Part shown: in pieces, positions 9,656-21,196 of the stretch
Numbering within the stretch: the stretch's first letter is position 1
Layout of the letters: each line of letters begins with the position of its first letter
NCBI GenBank assembly: GCA_030691385.1
Contig: JAUYEI010000051.1
Span: 1 to 64,000, forward strand
Direction of reading: 5' to 3'
DNA from: Azonexus sp.
GTDB lineage: Bacteria; Pseudomonadota; Gammaproteobacteria; Burkholderiales; Rhodocyclaceae
DNA: 64,000 bases
Notes under the pieces: model-generated
The model's input: only the letters and a program-made list of their open reading frames with translations
What the model was told of the DNA's origin: nothing
Database searches by the model: none
Position numbers and translations under genes: made by a program

Positions 9656-10522
9656 ATGGAAGGTCGCGTCATTGCCGCGCACGGCCGCCAGTACGTCGTC
9701 GAACTGGCCGACGGCTCACGCCTGCCCTGTTTTCCGCGCGGCAAGAAAAGCGATGTCGCCTGCGGCGATCGCGTCGATATCAAGCAAACCTCCGACGACC
9801 AGGGCGTCATCGAGGCCATCCAGCCGCGCACCAGCCTGCTCTACCGCTCCAACGAAATCCGCCAGAAACTGATCGCCGCCAATGTCGATCAACTGGTCAT
9901 CGTCGTCGCCACCGAACCGGCCTTTTCCGACGAACTGATCGCCCGCGCCCTCGTGGCGGCGGAAAGCGAGGAAATCGAGCCGCTCATCGTGCTCAACAAG
10001 TGCGACCTCGCCGACAAGCTGCCAAGCGCCCGCCAGCGCCTGGCGGTGCTCGCCGACCTCGGCTACCGTGTCCTCGAACTGTCTGCCCTCGAACACGCCG
10101 AAGACCTGCGCCCCTACCTCGCCAACCAGACCAGCGTACTCGTCGGTCAATCCGGCATGGGCAAGTCGACGCTGGTCAATGCGCTGATCCCCGAGGCCCG
10201 CGCCGCCACCCGCGAAATATCGCAGGCCCTCGACTCCGGCAAACACACGACAACACACGCCACGCTCTACCACCTCGATGCCGACAGCCATCTGATCGAT
10301 TCGCCCGGCCTCCAGGAATTCGGCCTGGGCCACCTCGACCGGCAGGAAATCGAACAGGCCTTTCCGGAATTTCGCCCCTATCTCGGTCAGTGTCGTTTTC
10401 GCGACTGTCATCACAACCGCGAACCGGATTGCGCCCTGATTGCTGCAGTCGACGCGGGGAAAATCGAAAACTCACGCTTTTCCACCTATCACCGCATTGT
10501 TGGCAACCAACGAAATAGCTGA
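9656..10522 (+). CDS. rsgA: Ribosome small-subunit-dependent GTPase A
   Basis: 30S assembly GTPase of 288 residues with the circularly permuted G-motif order. The OB-fold is N-terminal, then G4 NKCD (about residue 118), G1 GQSGMGKST (about 163) and G3 DSPG (about 218). A C-terminal zinc knuckle follows, with Cys/His in CRFRDCHHNREPDC. It releases RbfA and checks late 30S maturation. Length and motifs are typical. It lies last in the protease-cytochrome-rsgA run. Confidence 0.96.
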   Translation: MEGRVIAAHGRQYVVELADGSRLPCFPRGKKSDVACGDRVDIKQTSDDQGVIEAIQPRTSLLYRSNEIRQKLIAANVDQLVIVVATEPAFSDELIARALVAAESEEIEPLIVLNKCDLADKLPSARQRLAVLADLGYRVLELSALEHAEDLRPYLANQTSVLVGQSGMGKSTLVNALIPEARAATREISQALDSGKHTTTHATLYHLDADSHLIDSPGLQEFGLGHLDRQEIEQAFPEFRPYLGQCRFRDCHHNREPDCALIAAVDAGKIENSRFSTYHRIVGNQRNS

Positions 10523-10583
10523 CAACAAGGCTACATCGGCTCGTGCCGGCGTATTTTGGCCGTCCAGTTGAGCCTATGCGCCA

Positions 10584-10622
10584 TTGCTACGGTCAACCGG
10601 AAATTTTGGCGAAAATTGAAAT
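10584..10622 (+). repeat. 39-bp dispersed repeat, intergenic copy after rsgA
   Basis: TTGCTACGGTCAACCGGAAA followed by TTTTGGCG and AAAATTGAAAT. It carries the exact 15-base core. It lies in the 230-bp gap between rsgA and the HD-GYP gene. Confidence 0.9.
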
Positions 10623-10752
10623 CGGTTGAGGGTCGCGTGGGAGCCGAAACTCTCCCCAGTAAGTCGTGGAGGGGTTTTCCACCATAGCAATTTTCTGAGC
10701 AAAATGTGATAATTCTGTGAAATTCGCCACGATCGGCGACTGGAGACGGCAA

Positions 10753-11838
10753 ATGGGCGCTAACCCGCCAAGCATACTCATCGTGGACGACACCCCGGAG
10801 AACCTCAGCGTCCTCGGTGAGTTGCTGCAACCCTCCTACCGGGTGCGTGCCGCCAACTCCGGCCGGCGAGCGTTGCAGATCGCGCTCGGCACGCCGACAC
10901 CGGACCTCATCCTGCTCGATGTGATGATGCCGGAAATGGACGGCTACGATGTCCTCGCCGAGTTGCAGGCCGTCCCGGCCACGCGGAACATCCCGGTCAT
11001 CTTCGTCACGGCCATGGACGGCACCGAGGACGAAGAGCGCGGCCTCGACCATGGCGCCGTCGATTACATCACCAAGCCGATCCGCCCCACCATCGTCCTC
11101 GCCCGCATCCGCACCCAGCTCGAACTCAAGCAGGCGCGCGACATCCTGCACGACCAGAACAACTATCTCGAAGCCGAAGTCGTTCGCCGCATGGGCGAAA
11201 ACCAGCTCATCCAGGAAGTCAGCATCCACGCCCTGGCCCGCCTGGCCGAGACGCGCGACCCGGAAACCGGCAAGCACCTGCGCCGCACCCAGGAATACGT
11301 CCTGACCCTGGCCAGGGCGCTGCGCGACAACCCGCGTTTCTCCGGCTATCTCGACGAGCGGACCATCAACGCCCTGGCCCAGTCCGCCCCCCTGCACGAC
11401 ATCGGCAAGGTCGGCATCCCCGACCATATCCTCCTCAAGCCCGGCAAACTGACGCCGGAAGAGTGGGAAATCATGAAAACCCATGCCGAACTGGGCAGCA
11501 ACGCCATCGCACAAGCCGAGGCCGATGCCGAGAAGCCGGTCGAATTTCTCACCATCGCCAAGCTCATCGCCCGCTCCCACCACGAGAAATGGGATGGCAG
11601 CGGCTACCCGGACGGCCTCACCGGCGACGCCATCCCGATTGCCGCCCGCCTCATGGCCCTGGCCGACGTCTTCGACGCCCTGACCTGCAAGCGCGTCTAC
11701 AAGCCGGCCTTCTCCTTTGACGAGGCCTACCGCATCATCGTCGACGGCCGCGCCAAGCATTTCGATCCCGACGTGGTCGACGCCTTCGTTCGTGAATTCC
11801 CCGCCTTCATGAGCATCGCCAAGACGTACGCCGAATAG
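10753..11838 (+). CDS. Response regulator with HD-GYP c-di-GMP phosphodiesterase domain
   Basis: A receiver domain (SILIVDDTPEN, phospho-Asp in LILLDVMMPEMDG, DYITKPI) is joined to an HD-GYP domain. Catalytic residues are present: GKHLRR, LHDIGKVGIPDHIL, MKTHAELG, and HHEKWDGSGYP as the GYP signature. The expected activity is hydrolysis of c-di-GMP to GMP. The ATG at 10753 is preferred because GGAGA precedes it at the right spacing; a GTG at 10717 would add 12 residues. Three bases separate it from the hybrid kinase downstream, which probably phosphorylates it directly or through a phosphorelay. Confidence 0.93.
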   Translation: MGANPPSILIVDDTPENLSVLGELLQPSYRVRAANSGRRALQIALGTPTPDLILLDVMMPEMDGYDVLAELQAVPATRNIPVIFVTAMDGTEDEERGLDHGAVDYITKPIRPTIVLARIRTQLELKQARDILHDQNNYLEAEVVRRMGENQLIQEVSIHALARLAETRDPETGKHLRRTQEYVLTLARALRDNPRFSGYLDERTINALAQSAPLHDIGKVGIPDHILLKPGKLTPEEWEIMKTHAELGSNAIAQAEADAEKPVEFLTIAKLIARSHHEKWDGSGYPDGLTGDAIPIAARLMALADVFDALTCKRVYKPAFSFDEAYRIIVDGRAKHFDPDVVDAFVREFPAFMSIAKTYAE

Positions 11839-11841
11839 ACG

Positions 11842-14800
11842 ATGTCGAGCCCCCGTCACCACAGCCAGCAACAGGAACTGCGCCGGGCCATCGCCCAGGT
11901 GGTGCTGCCCTATGTTGCGCTGGCGGCCCTGTGGATTCTGGTCTCCGATCAGCTTCTTGCCTACCTCGTCCCCGATGCCGAGGCGCGGCTCACGATCAGC
12001 ATGCTCAAGGGCTGGTTCTTCATCGCCATTACCGCCGCACTCCTTACCGTACTGCTCTATCGCCTGCTCCGTGACAGTCTGGCCCGCCGCACGGCTGCCG
12101 AGGATGCCAGGGCCGCTCTCGAACACGAACGCGGCCACCTGCGCACCCTCTTCGACACCATACCCGACCTCGTCTGGCTGAAAGATCCCGACGGCGTCTA
12201 TCTTAGCTGCAACAAACGCTTCGAACAGTTCTTCGGGGCCGACGAAGCCAGCATCCGGGGGAAAACCGACTTCGATTTCGTCGACCCGGAACTGGCCAGA
12301 TTCTTCCGCGCCAACGATCTCGCCGCCCTGCTCGCCAATGGGCCTTGTCGCAACGACGAGTGGGTGACCTTCGCCAGCGATGGCCATCGCGAACTGCTGG
12401 AGACCACCAAGGCGCCGATCCACGACAGCGCCGGGCATCTGCTCGGCGTCCTCGGCATCGGTCGCGACATGACGCAGAACCACGAATTGCAGGAACGGTT
12501 TACCGTCGCCTTCAATGGCAGCCCGGCAGCCATTTCGCTAACCGCGCTGGACAACGGCACATTTCTCGAAGTCAATCCGCGTTATCAGGAACTCCTCGGC
12601 TGGACGCGGGAAGAGCTCATCGGCAAAAGCTCGCTCGATTTTCATTTGTGGCCGAGCAACGCAGCTCGGGATGCCTGGCGCGACAGGCTCATGGAAACCG
12701 GCCTGCTCCAGGACTATCAGACCGAGTGGCGGCGCCGCGACGGAACAGCGACCCAGATCAGCCTCTCGGCCGAAATCGTTCGCCTCGGTAGCAAGCCTTA
12801 CGTGCTTGCCTTCGTGCTCGACATTTCCGAACGTAAAACGGCAGCCGAGCAAATCGCCCAATTGCAGGATCGCCTGGCCATCGCTTTCCGCGCGGCGCCG
12901 GTCGCCGCCTGCATCACCCGCGTCGCCGATGGGAAAATGATCGATGTCAACGAACAACTGCTCAGCGAATACAGTGCGACGCGTGAAGAACTGATCGGCA
13001 AGACCACCATCGAGGCCGGACTCTGGAAGGCCGAGGATCGAGCCCGGATGGTCGAGATACTCCGCCGCGATGGCTTCGTCGTCGATTTCGAAAGCATCGC
13101 CACCGGCCGCGATGGCCGCCAGCGACGCATCAGCCTTTCTGCCGCCAGGATCGATGTAAACGGCGAACCGCATATCGTCGTCTACATCATCGACGTATCG
13201 GAACGCCGAGCCGCCGAACAGGCATTGCGCGAACGCGAAGAGATTTTCCGCAGCATCGTCACTCATGCCAACGACGGCATCTGCCTGATCGATCCCGAGA
13301 CCCTGGGCTTCATCGAAATCAACGACGCCATCATCCACAACCTCGGCTACCTGCGCGCTGAATTTACCGGAATGAGCCTGCTCGACCTGCAGGTGGAAAC
13401 CACTGAAGCCGAGCTTCGCGCCTTCCTGGCCGAAATCATCCGCCAGGGCAACAGCACGTTCGAGCGCCGGCACCGACGCCACGACGGCAGCGTCCAGGTC
13501 GCCCGTATCGCTGCCTCGGCGGTCAGCGTCGGGGACAGCGTCAAAATATCCGCCATCTGGCAGGACATCACGGAAGCCAAGCAGACCGCAGCCGAACTGC
13601 AACAGCATCGCGAACACCTCGAAGAACTGGTCGAAGCACGAACCACCGAACTTGAGGCCGCCAGGCAGGCGGCCGAACAGGCCAACCGGGCAAAAAGCGA
13701 CTTCCTGGCCAACATGAGCCACGAAATCCGCACGCCGATGAATGCCATCATCGGACTTACCCACCTTGCCGAGCATCACACCCAGGACACCGAGCAACTC
13801 GAGCGCCTGAACAAGGTGGCGGATGCCGCACGCCATCTGCTGGCGATCATCAACCAGATCCTCGACATCTCGAAGATCGAGGCCGGCAAGCTGGAACTCG
13901 CCCCGGTCGATTTTCTCCTTTCACGCGTCCTCGACAATACGGCCGAACTGGTCCTTGACCGCCTGCAATCACGCGGCCTCCAGTACCGCCAGGAAATCGA
14001 CCCGGCGCTGCCGCCGGTGCTCCATGGCGACCCCTTGCGCATTGGCCAGGTCCTGCTCAATTACCTCGGCAACGCGGTCAAGTTTACCGAAACCGGCAAG
14101 ATTACAGTCTCGGTCAATCTGGTCATGGCCGAGGCCGACAATCTGCTCGTGCGTTTTGCTGTCTCCGACACCGGCATCGGCATCCCGCCCGAACAGCAAG
14201 GCCGGCTTTTCAAGGCCTTCGAACAGGCCGACAACTCACCGACCCGACGTTTTGGCGGGACCGGACTCGGGCTGGCCATCGCCCATCGGCTGGCCCACCT
14301 GATGGGTGGCGAGGCCGGTGTGACAAGCACCCTCGGCCAGGGCAGCACCTTCTGGTTTACCGTCCGCCTGCAGGTTGGAACATCCGCTACCGACATCGTC
14401 ACGCCACGCCTCTCGGCTGACGAAGCGGAACGGGTGATCAGCAGCGAATACGCCCATGCACGCATCCTGCTCGTCGAAGACAACGCGATCAATCAGGAGG
14501 TCGCACTCGAGTTGCTGCGCGGGGTTGGCCTGCAGGCCGATCTTGCGGTCAACGGAAAAAAAGCCGTAAAAATGGCAGCCGAAACGGCCTACGATCTGAT
14601 CCTCATGGACATCCAGATGCCGATCATGGATGGCCTGACCGCCACCCGTCTGATTCGGGCGACCCCCGGTGGCCGCCGCGTGCCCATTCTGGCCATGACC
14701 GCCAACGCCTTCGGCGAGGACCGTCAGCGCTGCCTCGACGCCGGCATGAACGACCATGTCGCCAAGCCGGTCAACCCGGGCAATCTCTATGCCACGCTGA

Positions 14801-15267
14801 TCAAATGGCTGACACCGGCCGTCATCGAGACCAGCCCCAGCCCCAGCCTCGCCCCGGCGCCTGCCGCATCCGATGCGGCCCAGGCGACAATCGCCGCCCT
14901 CGAAAAAGTGCCCGGGCTGGATAGCGCCTACGGCCTGCAGGCCATGCGCGGCAAGCTGCCCAGTTATTTGCGCCTGCTCGGCATTTTCCTCGAGACGCAT
15001 GGCAAGGATGCCGAGAAAATCAGCGCCGCCCTGAACAGCGGCGACCTTTCGCAGGCCGGGCACATTACCCATAGCATCAAGGGCGTTTCCGGCACCCTTG
15101 GCCTGGAGGGAGTCTACAAAGCAGCCCTGGCCCTCGATGACGCCTTGCGCCAATCTGCCGAGCCACCGGCAATCGCCCGCCTCGTCACCACCCTGGGCGA
15201 ACGCATGGACGGAACAGCGGGCGCCCTGTCGCCGATCATTGCGGCGAACAAAACCGAAAGCAAATGA
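11842..15267 (+). CDS. Membrane hybrid sensor kinase (PAS x4, HisKA, HATPase, REC, Hpt)
   Basis: A 1141-residue phosphorelay protein. Two membrane helices lie near residues 15-38 and 52-72 with only a short loop between them. Four PAS domains follow (about 90-560), then the H-box [14 protein letters not shown] (His 627), ATPase motifs ([21 protein letters not shown]), a receiver (VEDNAIN, Asp 923 in LMDIQMP) and an Hpt domain (THSIKG, His 1077). It is translationally coupled to the next kinase by ATGA and follows the HD-GYP regulator by 3 bases. A cytosolic or membrane small-molecule cue through PAS is likely; the cue is unknown. Confidence 0.92.
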   Translation: MSSPRHHSQQQELRRAIAQVVLPYVALAALWILVSDQLLAYLVPDAEARLTISMLKGWFFIAITAALLTVLLYRLLRDSLARRTAAEDARAALEHERGHLRTLFDTIPDLVWLKDPDGVYLSCNKRFEQFFGADEASIRGKTDFDFVDPELARFFRANDLAALLANGPCRNDEWVTFASDGHRELLETTKAPIHDSAGHLLGVLGIGRDMTQNHELQERFTVAFNGSPAAISLTALDNGTFLEVNPRYQELLGWTREELIGKSSLDFHLWPSNAARDAWRDRLMETGLLQDYQTEWRRRDGTATQISLSAEIVRLGSKPYVLAFVLDISERKTAAEQIAQLQDRLAIAFRAAPVAACITRVADGKMIDVNEQLLSEYSATREELIGKTTIEAGLWKAEDRARMVEILRRDGFVVDFESIATGRDGRQRRISLSAARIDVNGEPHIVVYIIDVSERRAAEQALREREEIFRSIVTHANDGICLIDPETLGFIEINDAIIHNLGYLRAEFTGMSLLDLQVETTEAELRAFLAEIIRQGNSTFERRHRRHDGSVQVARIAASAVSVGDSVKISAIWQDITEAKQTAAELQQHREHLEELVEARTTELEAARQAAEQANRAKSDFLANMSHEIRTPMNAIIGLTHLAEHHTQDTEQLERLNKVADAARHLLAIINQILDISKIEAGKLELAPVDFLLSRVLDNTAELVLDRLQSRGLQYRQEIDPALPPVLHGDPLRIGQVLLNYLGNAVKFTETGKITVSVNLVMAEADNLLVRFAVSDTGIGIPPEQQGRLFKAFEQADNSPTRRFGGTGLGLAIAHRLAHLMGGEAGVTSTLGQGSTFWFTVRLQVGTSATDIVTPRLSADEAERVISSEYAHARILLVEDNAINQEVALELLRGVGLQADLAVNGKKAVKMAAETAYDLILMDIQMPIMDGLTATRLIRATPGGRRVPILAMTANAFGEDRQRCLDAGMNDHVAKPVNPGNLYATLIKWLTPAVIETSPSPSLAPAPAASDAAQATIAALEKVPGLDSAYGLQAMRGKLPSYLRLLGIFLETHGKDAEKISAALNSGDLSQAGHITHSIKGVSGTLGLEGVYKAALALDDALRQSAEPPAIARLVTTLGERMDGTAGALSPIIAANKTESK

Positions 15268-18200
15268 GCGAAAGTCCCGCCATCACGCTACATGACATCA
15301 TGAGCAGCCAGGTGCACAGCCTGCCACCCGACGCGACGCTGCGCGAAGCCGCGCAACTGATGGCCGATGAGCACATTTCCAGCCTGCTCGTCATGGACGC
15401 TGGAAAAGCACTGGGCATCATGACCGAAAGCGGCATCCTGCGCACCCTGCATGAGTACCAGTCGGGTGATTTCCGGCTCGACGCCATCATGTCGAGCCCG
15501 CTGGTCACCGCGCCGGCCAATCTCGATCTGGCCAGCGCCCGCCGCCTCGTCGAGGAGCATGGCATCCGCCACCTCGTCGTCACCGATTCAGACGGCCAGG
15601 TCTGCGGCATCGTCAGCGACACCGATTTTTGCCTGCGCCTGGGCGCCGAAGCCTTTCGCCACCTGCGAACGGTGGAAGGCAGCATGGATCGCAATATCCC
15701 CAATCTGCCGCCGGCAGCGACGCTTGGCGACGCCCTGGCGAGCATGGTCGGGCATGCTGCCGACTACCTGATCGTCACCGAGGATGGCAAGCCGATCGGC
15801 ATCATTACCGAGCGAGACATCCCGCGCCTGATCTGCACCTGTCCGCAACTGCACGCCACCACCTTGCGCGAAGCGATGAGCTCGCCCTTGCGCAGCGTCG
15901 ATGTCGATGCAACGGTCAGCACCGCGCTGGAGACGATGAACCGCTTCCGGCTCCGGCACATGGTCGTTCTCGCCAGTGACAACCGGATTCTCGGCGTCAT
16001 CAGCCAGCGCCGGCTGTTCGAGCAGCTAGCGCTGGAACATCTGGAAAGTGCGATATTCCAGGCCCGGCAGGAAGGCGAGCGGCTGCGCCTCGAAACCCAT
16101 CTGCGCCTGGCACTCGACGGCGCCGCAGCCGGCAGTTGGGAATATAGCCACCAGCGCGGCAGCCTGATCGCCAGCAATGGCCTGCTGGCCATGCTCGGCC
16201 ATACGCGAGCCGGCGCGCCCGAGACCAAGGCTGACTGGATGGCGCAAATCCATCCCGACGACCGGCATTTGCTGGTTGCCACGGTCAACGAGAAAAATCG
16301 CCCGAAAAATCATTCCCGGGTTCTCGAATACCGGATTCGCCACCACAACGGCCATTGGCTCTGGGTGGAGGATCGCAGCTGCATCGTCGAACGCGGCGCC
16401 GACGATAGCCCCACCGTAACCACGGGCGTGGTCAACGACATCACCGAACGCCAGGTCATCCGCCAGCAGATCACCCGTCAGAACCGCGCCCTGCGCATGA
16501 TGAGCAGCGTCGCCCAGGCCCTGGTCCGCTACAACGATACCCAGCAGATGCTGGCCGAGGTGTGCACCGTCCTGGTTGAAATCGGCGGCTATCTCATGGC
16601 CTGGGTCGGCGAAGTGATGCAGGACGAGAAAAAGAGCATCGTGCCGCTGGCCAGTTCGGGGCTGAGCGAACCGTATCCGAGCAATCTGCAAGTTAGCTGG
16701 GACGATACGCCGAGCGGCCGTGGACCGGGCGGCCGCGCCGCCCGCAGCGGCATCCCGGCCATCGTCCGCAACATCGACGACGATCCGTCCTTCGAGCCAT
16801 GGCGCTCGGCGGCACGCGAGCAGGGATTTCGCGCGACGATAGCCCTCCCGCTGCGCGTTGACGGGCGGGTCACCGGCGTCCTCAATCTGTATTCGGCCAC
16901 CGTCGACCCGTTTGACGACGAGGAAATCGCCCTGCTCGGCAACCTCGCCGGCGAACTGGGCCTCGGCATGAGCATGCAGCGCTCGCGGCAAACGCTGGCC
17001 CAAAGCGAAGCCATGCTGCTCCAGGCCCAGCGCCTGGCACGGCTTGGCCACTTCACTTTCGATGCAACGAGCGACTGCCTGAGCGGTTCGCCGACGCACA
17101 ACGAAATATTCGGCATGGCGCCGGATGAACGGCTCGACACCGAGGGCTGGCGGCAACTGATCCATCCCGAAGACCGGCAGCGCATGAGCGATTACTCGCG
17201 TGACCACGTCTTTCGCGACGGGCAGGCGTTCGACAACGAATACCGCCTGATCCGCCGCAATGATGGCCAGGAACGCTGGATCCACACCGTCGGCCAGATC
17301 GCCTATGGCAGCGACGGCCGGGTCAGCCGGCTGTTCGGCACGAGCCAGGACATTACCGAGCGCAAGCAGTTCGAGCAGCACCTGAACCAGAGCGAGGCGG
17401 ACCTCAAGGAAGCGCAGGCTGTCGCCCACCTCGGCAGCTGGCGGCTCGACATCGTCAATGACAAGCTCAACTGGAGCCCCGAGGTTTACGACATATTCGG
17501 CCTCCCCGGCGATCACCCCCTGCACCTCACCGATTTCGTCGAACGTATCCATCCGGATGACCGGGAACGCGTTCTGAGCGACTGGCAGGCTGCCCTGACC
17601 GGGGCCAGCTACGACAACGAGCATCGCATCGTCGTCAATGGCGAGCTGCGCTGGGTCCGTGAGCGGGCCAATGTCCGCTTTGACCCGTCCGGCCAGGCGG
17701 TATTCGCGGTGGGCACGGTGCAGGATGTCACCGAGCGTCACCTCGCCGAGGAACAGTTGAGCAAGCTGTCGCTGGCCATCGAGCAAAGTCCGCACAGCAT
17801 CGTCATCACCAATATCCGTGCCGAAATCGAGTACGTCAACGATGCCTTCGTCAGCAACACCGGCTATCGCCGCGAAGAGGTCATCGGCAAAAAACCGAGC
17901 CTGCTGCAATCCCGGGAGACACCGGAGGAAACCTATACCAGGCTGTGGGCAACACTCGGCGCAGGAAACACCTGGCGCGGTGAATTCATCAACCGGCGCC
18001 AGGATGGTTCCATCTTCATCGAATTCGCCATCATCTCGCCAGTGCGCCAGCAGGATGGGGGGATCACCCACTACCTCGCCATCAAGGAAGACATTACCGA
18101 GAAAAAGCACATCCAGTCCGAACTCGAGAACTATCGTCACCATCTCGAGACACTGGTCGCCGACCGTACCGAGCAACTGATTTCGGCCAAGGATGAAGCC

Positions 18201-19967
18201 GAATCGGCCAGCCGTGCCAAGAGCGCCTTCCTGGCCAATATCAGCCATGAAATCCGGACGCCGATGAATGCCATCATCGGCCTCACCCACATCGCCCAGC
18301 GCAGCGCCGGCAGCAGCGAACAGCAGGACAGGCTGGGCAAGGTCGCCGAGGCGGCCCGGCACCTGATGGGCATCATCAACGATGTGCTCGACATCTCGAA
18401 AATCGAAGCCGGCAAGCTGCACCTGGAACACACTGACTTCTCGCTCGCCCATATCTGCGCCACGACCTGCGAGATGGTGGCCGAACGCGCCCAGGCCCGG
18501 CATTTGCCGGTCGCCTGCGAGATCGACCCGGCCCTGCCCGCCACCCTGCTCGGTGACCCGCTGCGCGTCCAGCAGATATTGCTCAACTTCCTGTCCAATG
18601 CCATCAAGTTCACCCACCGCGGAACGATCGCCGTCCGCATGCGCCTGCTCGGTCTTGCCGATGGCAATGCCATGATCCGCTGCGAGGTCAGCGATACCGG
18701 CATCGGCATTTCCCCCGAGAGCCTGGCCAAGCTGTTTTTGCCCTTCGAACAGGGCGATACCTCGACCACCCGCCGCTATGGCGGCACCGGCCTGGGTCTG
18801 GCGATCAGCCGCCGGCTGGCCGAAGCGATGCACGGCGAGACCGGCGTAGACAGCCAGCCGGGCAAGGGCAGCACCTTCTGGTTTACAGCCCGGCTCGGCG
18901 TGGCAGATGAAAAGCAGCAAGTGCCCACGGCTATTGTCGCGCCCTCTCCCAGCCACCAGCGCGGGGCGCATGTCCTGATGGCCGAAGACAATGCGATCAA
19001 CGCCGAAGTCGCCAGCGAACTGCTGCACTCGGCCGGACTCAAGGTCGACCTCGCCGTCGATGGCAGCCAGGCCGTCAATCTGGCCCGCCGGCGGCATTAC
19101 GACCTGGTCCTCATGGACATGCAGATGCCCATCATGGACGGTCTCGAAGCCACCCGCCAGATTCGCGCCCTGCCCGGCTGGGGAAAAATCCCCATCCTGG
19201 CGATGACGGCCAATGCCTTCGAGGAGGATCGCAACACCTGCCTGGCCGCCGGCATGAACGACCATGTCGCCAAACCGGTCGCCCCGCATGTCCTTTTCGC
19301 CGCCCTGGCCCGCTGGCTGCCGATCAAGGCCCCCATCCCGACGCTGGCCGACAACAAGTCCGCCGCCAGCAACGAACTGTCCGGCATTGTCGGGCTGGAC
19401 AGCCGCTTCGGCCTGCAGTCGGTGCGCGGCCGGATGGACAGCTATCTCCGGCTGCTCACCATGTTCGCGGAAAACCACAGTGCCGATTTTGCCCGTATCC
19501 GCGACAATCTTGCCGCCGGCAACCGCGACGAAGCCCGGCGCCTCGCCCACTCGCTCAAAGGCGTCTCGGCCACCCTCGGCGCCGTGCTCATCAACAAGAC
19601 TTCAATGGCGCTTGAAACGGCGATCAAGGAAGGACAGGACAAAGCCGTCGTCGAGCCGCTCATCGCAGCCGCCGAGCAGGCCTATTCATCCTTGCGCGAG
19701 CAACTGGCCGCCGTCGCCCAGCCCGTACCAACGGGCGACGACGCAGGCGATGCGGCGGCAACGAGCGCCCTGCTCGAACGTCTGCGGCACGAACTGCAAC
19801 AGGGTGAAATGAGCGTCCAGGATCTCGTCCGCCGGCAGGCCAAAACCCTCAAGAAGGTGCTCGGCAGGAATTACCTGGCCTTCGATGAACTCGTCGCCTG
19901 CTTCGATTTCGAAGGCGCGCTGGCCTTCCTCAACGACACCGTCCAGCCCGATAGCCAAGAAGCCTAG
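15264..19967 (+). CDS. Cytosolic CBS-PAS-GAF-PAS hybrid histidine kinase with REC and Hpt
   Basis: A 1567-residue soluble sensor without membrane helices. Four CBS motifs occupy residues 1-255 (two Bateman modules, usually binding adenylate nucleotides or SAM). A PAS (~275-395), a GAF (~420-565), three further PAS domains (~585-955), the H-box [14 protein letters not shown] (His 995), an ATPase domain, a receiver (Asp 1285) and an Hpt (His 1429) follow. The C-terminal half resembles the adjacent kinase closely in motif order and wording, suggesting duplication. CBS modules at the front of a hybrid kinase suggest energy-charge input. A repeat copy encodes residues 338-350 in the first PAS. Confidence 0.9.
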   Translation: MSESPAITLHDIMSSQVHSLPPDATLREAAQLMADEHISSLLVMDAGKALGIMTESGILRTLHEYQSGDFRLDAIMSSPLVTAPANLDLASARRLVEEHGIRHLVVTDSDGQVCGIVSDTDFCLRLGAEAFRHLRTVEGSMDRNIPNLPPAATLGDALASMVGHAADYLIVTEDGKPIGIITERDIPRLICTCPQLHATTLREAMSSPLRSVDVDATVSTALETMNRFRLRHMVVLASDNRILGVISQRRLFEQLALEHLESAIFQARQEGERLRLETHLRLALDGAAAGSWEYSHQRGSLIASNGLLAMLGHTRAGAPETKADWMAQIHPDDRHLLVATVNEKNRPKNHSRVLEYRIRHHNGHWLWVEDRSCIVERGADDSPTVTTGVVNDITERQVIRQQITRQNRALRMMSSVAQALVRYNDTQQMLAEVCTVLVEIGGYLMAWVGEVMQDEKKSIVPLASSGLSEPYPSNLQVSWDDTPSGRGPGGRAARSGIPAIVRNIDDDPSFEPWRSAAREQGFRATIALPLRVDGRVTGVLNLYSATVDPFDDEEIALLGNLAGELGLGMSMQRSRQTLAQSEAMLLQAQRLARLGHFTFDATSDCLSGSPTHNEIFGMAPDERLDTEGWRQLIHPEDRQRMSDYSRDHVFRDGQAFDNEYRLIRRNDGQERWIHTVGQIAYGSDGRVSRLFGTSQDITERKQFEQHLNQSEADLKEAQAVAHLGSWRLDIVNDKLNWSPEVYDIFGLPGDHPLHLTDFVERIHPDDRERVLSDWQAALTGASYDNEHRIVVNGELRWVRERANVRFDPSGQAVFAVGTVQDVTERHLAEEQLSKLSLAIEQSPHSIVITNIRAEIEYVNDAFVSNTGYRREEVIGKKPSLLQSRETPEETYTRLWATLGAGNTWRGEFINRRQDGSIFIEFAIISPVRQQDGGITHYLAIKEDITEKKHIQSELENYRHHLETLVADRTEQLISAKDEAESASRAKSAFLANISHEIRTPMNAIIGLTHIAQRSAGSSEQQDRLGKVAEAARHLMGIINDVLDISKIEAGKLHLEHTDFSLAHICATTCEMVAERAQARHLPVACEIDPALPATLLGDPLRVQQILLNFLSNAIKFTHRGTIAVRMRLLGLADGNAMIRCEVSDTGIGISPESLAKLFLPFEQGDTSTTRRYGGTGLGLAISRRLAEAMHGETGVDSQPGKGSTFWFTARLGVADEKQQVPTAIVAPSPSHQRGAHVLMAEDNAINAEVASELLHSAGLKVDLAVDGSQAVNLARRRHYDLVLMDMQMPIMDGLEATRQIRALPGWGKIPILAMTANAFEEDRNTCLAAGMNDHVAKPVAPHVLFAALARWLPIKAPIPTLADNKSAASNELSGIVGLDSRFGLQSVRGRMDSYLRLLTMFAENHSADFARIRDNLAAGNRDEARRLAHSLKGVSATLGAVLINKTSMALETAIKEGQDKAVVEPLIAAAEQAYSSLREQLAAVAQPVPTGDDAGDAAATSALLERLRHELQQGEMSVQDLVRRQAKTLKKVLGRNYLAFDELVACFDFEGALAFLNDTVQPDSQEA
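16275..16313 (+). repeat. 39-bp dispersed repeat-like copy inside the CBS kinase
   Basis: TTGCCACGGTCAACGAGAAA followed by AATCGCCCGAAAAATCATT. The spacing and flanks match the repeat, with two changes in the core. It is translated as [15 protein letters not shown] in a variable PAS loop between IHPDD and EYRIR. It is more diverged than the others and could be a chance match. Confidence 0.5.
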
Positions 19968-21196
19968 GCCCGACTCTCCAGCCAGCGACCGGCGCCCAGC
20001 CCGGCCGCCCGGCCGCTGGCGAAACAGGCGGTGAGCAGATAGCCGCCGGTCGGCGCCTCCCAGTCCAGCATCTCGCCGGCACAGAAGACGCCGGGCTGGC
20101 GGCACAGCATGAGGTTTTCGTCCAGCCCTTCGAAGGTGACGCCGCCGGCCGTGCTGATTGCTTCGTCGAGCGGCCTTGCCGCCGTCACTGTCAGCGGCAA
20201 GGCCTTGATCACGGCGGCGAGATTGCTCGCCACGTTGAAGGTCTCCGGCCGACAGAATTCGCGGAGCAGCCCGGCCTTGACACCTTCGATGCCAGCATGC
20301 CGGCGCAGATGGTTGGCCAGCGAATCGCGGCCACGCGGCCGGGAAAGGTCGGCGCTCAGTTTTTCCAGGCTGCGCCCGGGCGCCAGATCGAGGTGGAGCA
20401 CGGCACTGCCGTCGCGGGCCAGCGCCTCACGCAAGGGGGCCGACACGGCATAGATCAGGCCGCCTTCGACACCCGTCGCCGTAATGTTGAATTCGCCCTT
20501 TTTTTCCGGTTGACCGTGGCAATGGGCGCTGACGGCCTTGACCGGCGCCCCGGCAAAACGTGCGCTGAAATACGGGCTCCACGCCACGTCGAAACCGCAG
20601 TTGGCCGGCTTGAGCGGCGCCACCTCGATGCCGCACTCAAGCAACATGGGCACCCAGGCGCCATCCGAACCGAGTTTGGCCCAGCTACCACCACCGAGGG
20701 CCAGAATGACCGCGTCGGCGTGGACCGCAATCTCGCCGGCCGGCGTCGCAAAACGCAGGCAGCCATCAGCCGCCCAGCCAAGCCAGCGGTGGCGCACATG
20801 AAACTGCGCGCCCTGGCTGCGCAGGCGATGCAGCCAGGCACGGAGCAGCGGTGCCGCTTTCATGTCGGTGGGAAAAACCCGGCCCGAACTGCCGACGAAG
20901 GTATCGATGCCGAGGCCGTGTATCCATTCGCGCAGTTGGCTCGGACCGAAGGCGTCGAGCAATGGCGCGATCTGTGCGGCACGATCACCGTAGCGCCCGA
21001 TGAAATCGGCCAGCGGCTCGGAATGCGTGATGTTCATGCCGCCCTTGCCGGCCATCAGGAACTTGCGGCCGACCGAGGGCATGGATTCGAAAATATCGAC
21101 TTTTTTCCGGTTCACCGTGGGAATCGCTGCCGCCAGCATGTCGGCCGCCATGAGCCCGGCCGGGCCGCCGCCGATGATGGCGACGCGCTGGGTCAC
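19964..21196 (-). CDS. HI0933/TIGR03862-type flavoprotein (NAD(P)/FAD-dependent oxidoreductase)
   Basis: A 410-residue FAD protein with an N-terminal Rossmann motif ([17 protein letters not shown]) and the family's [22 protein letters not shown] signature. It ends in the second FAD-contact region ([31 protein letters not shown]). The family includes BaiN-like reductases, but the true substrate is unknown. Two copies of the dispersed repeat are translated here: residues 25-37 (IPTVNRKK, lengthening the turn before the beta strand VDIFES) and 225-236 ([10 protein letters not shown]). The gene is convergent with the CBS kinase (stops overlap by 4 bp) and its ATG overlaps the transglutaminase stop. 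Confidence 0.88.
   Translation of the reverse strand: MTQRVAIIGGGPAGLMAADMLAAAIPTVNRKKVDIFESMPSVGRKFLMAGKGGMNITHSEPLADFIGRYGDRAAQIAPLLDAFGPSQLREWIHGLGIDTFVGSSGRVFPTDMKAAPLLRAWLHRLRSQGAQFHVRHRWLGWAADGCLRFATPAGEIAVHADAVILALGGGSWAKLGSDGAWVPMLLECGIEVAPLKPANCGFDVAWSPYFSARFAGAPVKAVSAHCHGQPEKKGEFNITATGVEGGLIYAVSAPLREALARDGSAVLHLDLAPGRSLEKLSADLSRPRGRDSLANHLRRHAGIEGVKAGLLREFCRPETFNVASNLAAVIKALPLTVTAARPLDEAISTAGGVTFEGLDENLMLCRQPGVFCAGEMLDWEAPTGGYLLTACFASGRAAGLGAGRWLESRA
20488..20523 (-). repeat. 39-bp dispersed repeat, copy within the flavoprotein gene (codons 225-236)
   Basis: The reverse complement reads TTGCCACGGTCAACCGGAAA and then AAAAGGGCGAATTCAA, with the exact 15-base core. It is in frame with the gene and gives [12 protein letters not shown]. 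Confidence 0.85.
21087..21123 (-). repeat. 39-bp dispersed repeat, copy within the flavoprotein gene (codons 25-37)
   Basis: The reverse complement reads TTCCCACGGTGAACCGGAAA then AAAGTCGATATTTTCGAA, with one change in the core. It lies between the Rossmann helix and the following strand and encodes [12 protein letters not shown]. Confidence 0.8.

Noticed and set aside
16026-19550. A long open frame (~1170 codons) antisense to the CBS kinase
   Set aside because: It mirrors codon positions of the GC-rich sense gene, has no start context and no recognisable domain. The sense strand has complete kinase motifs.
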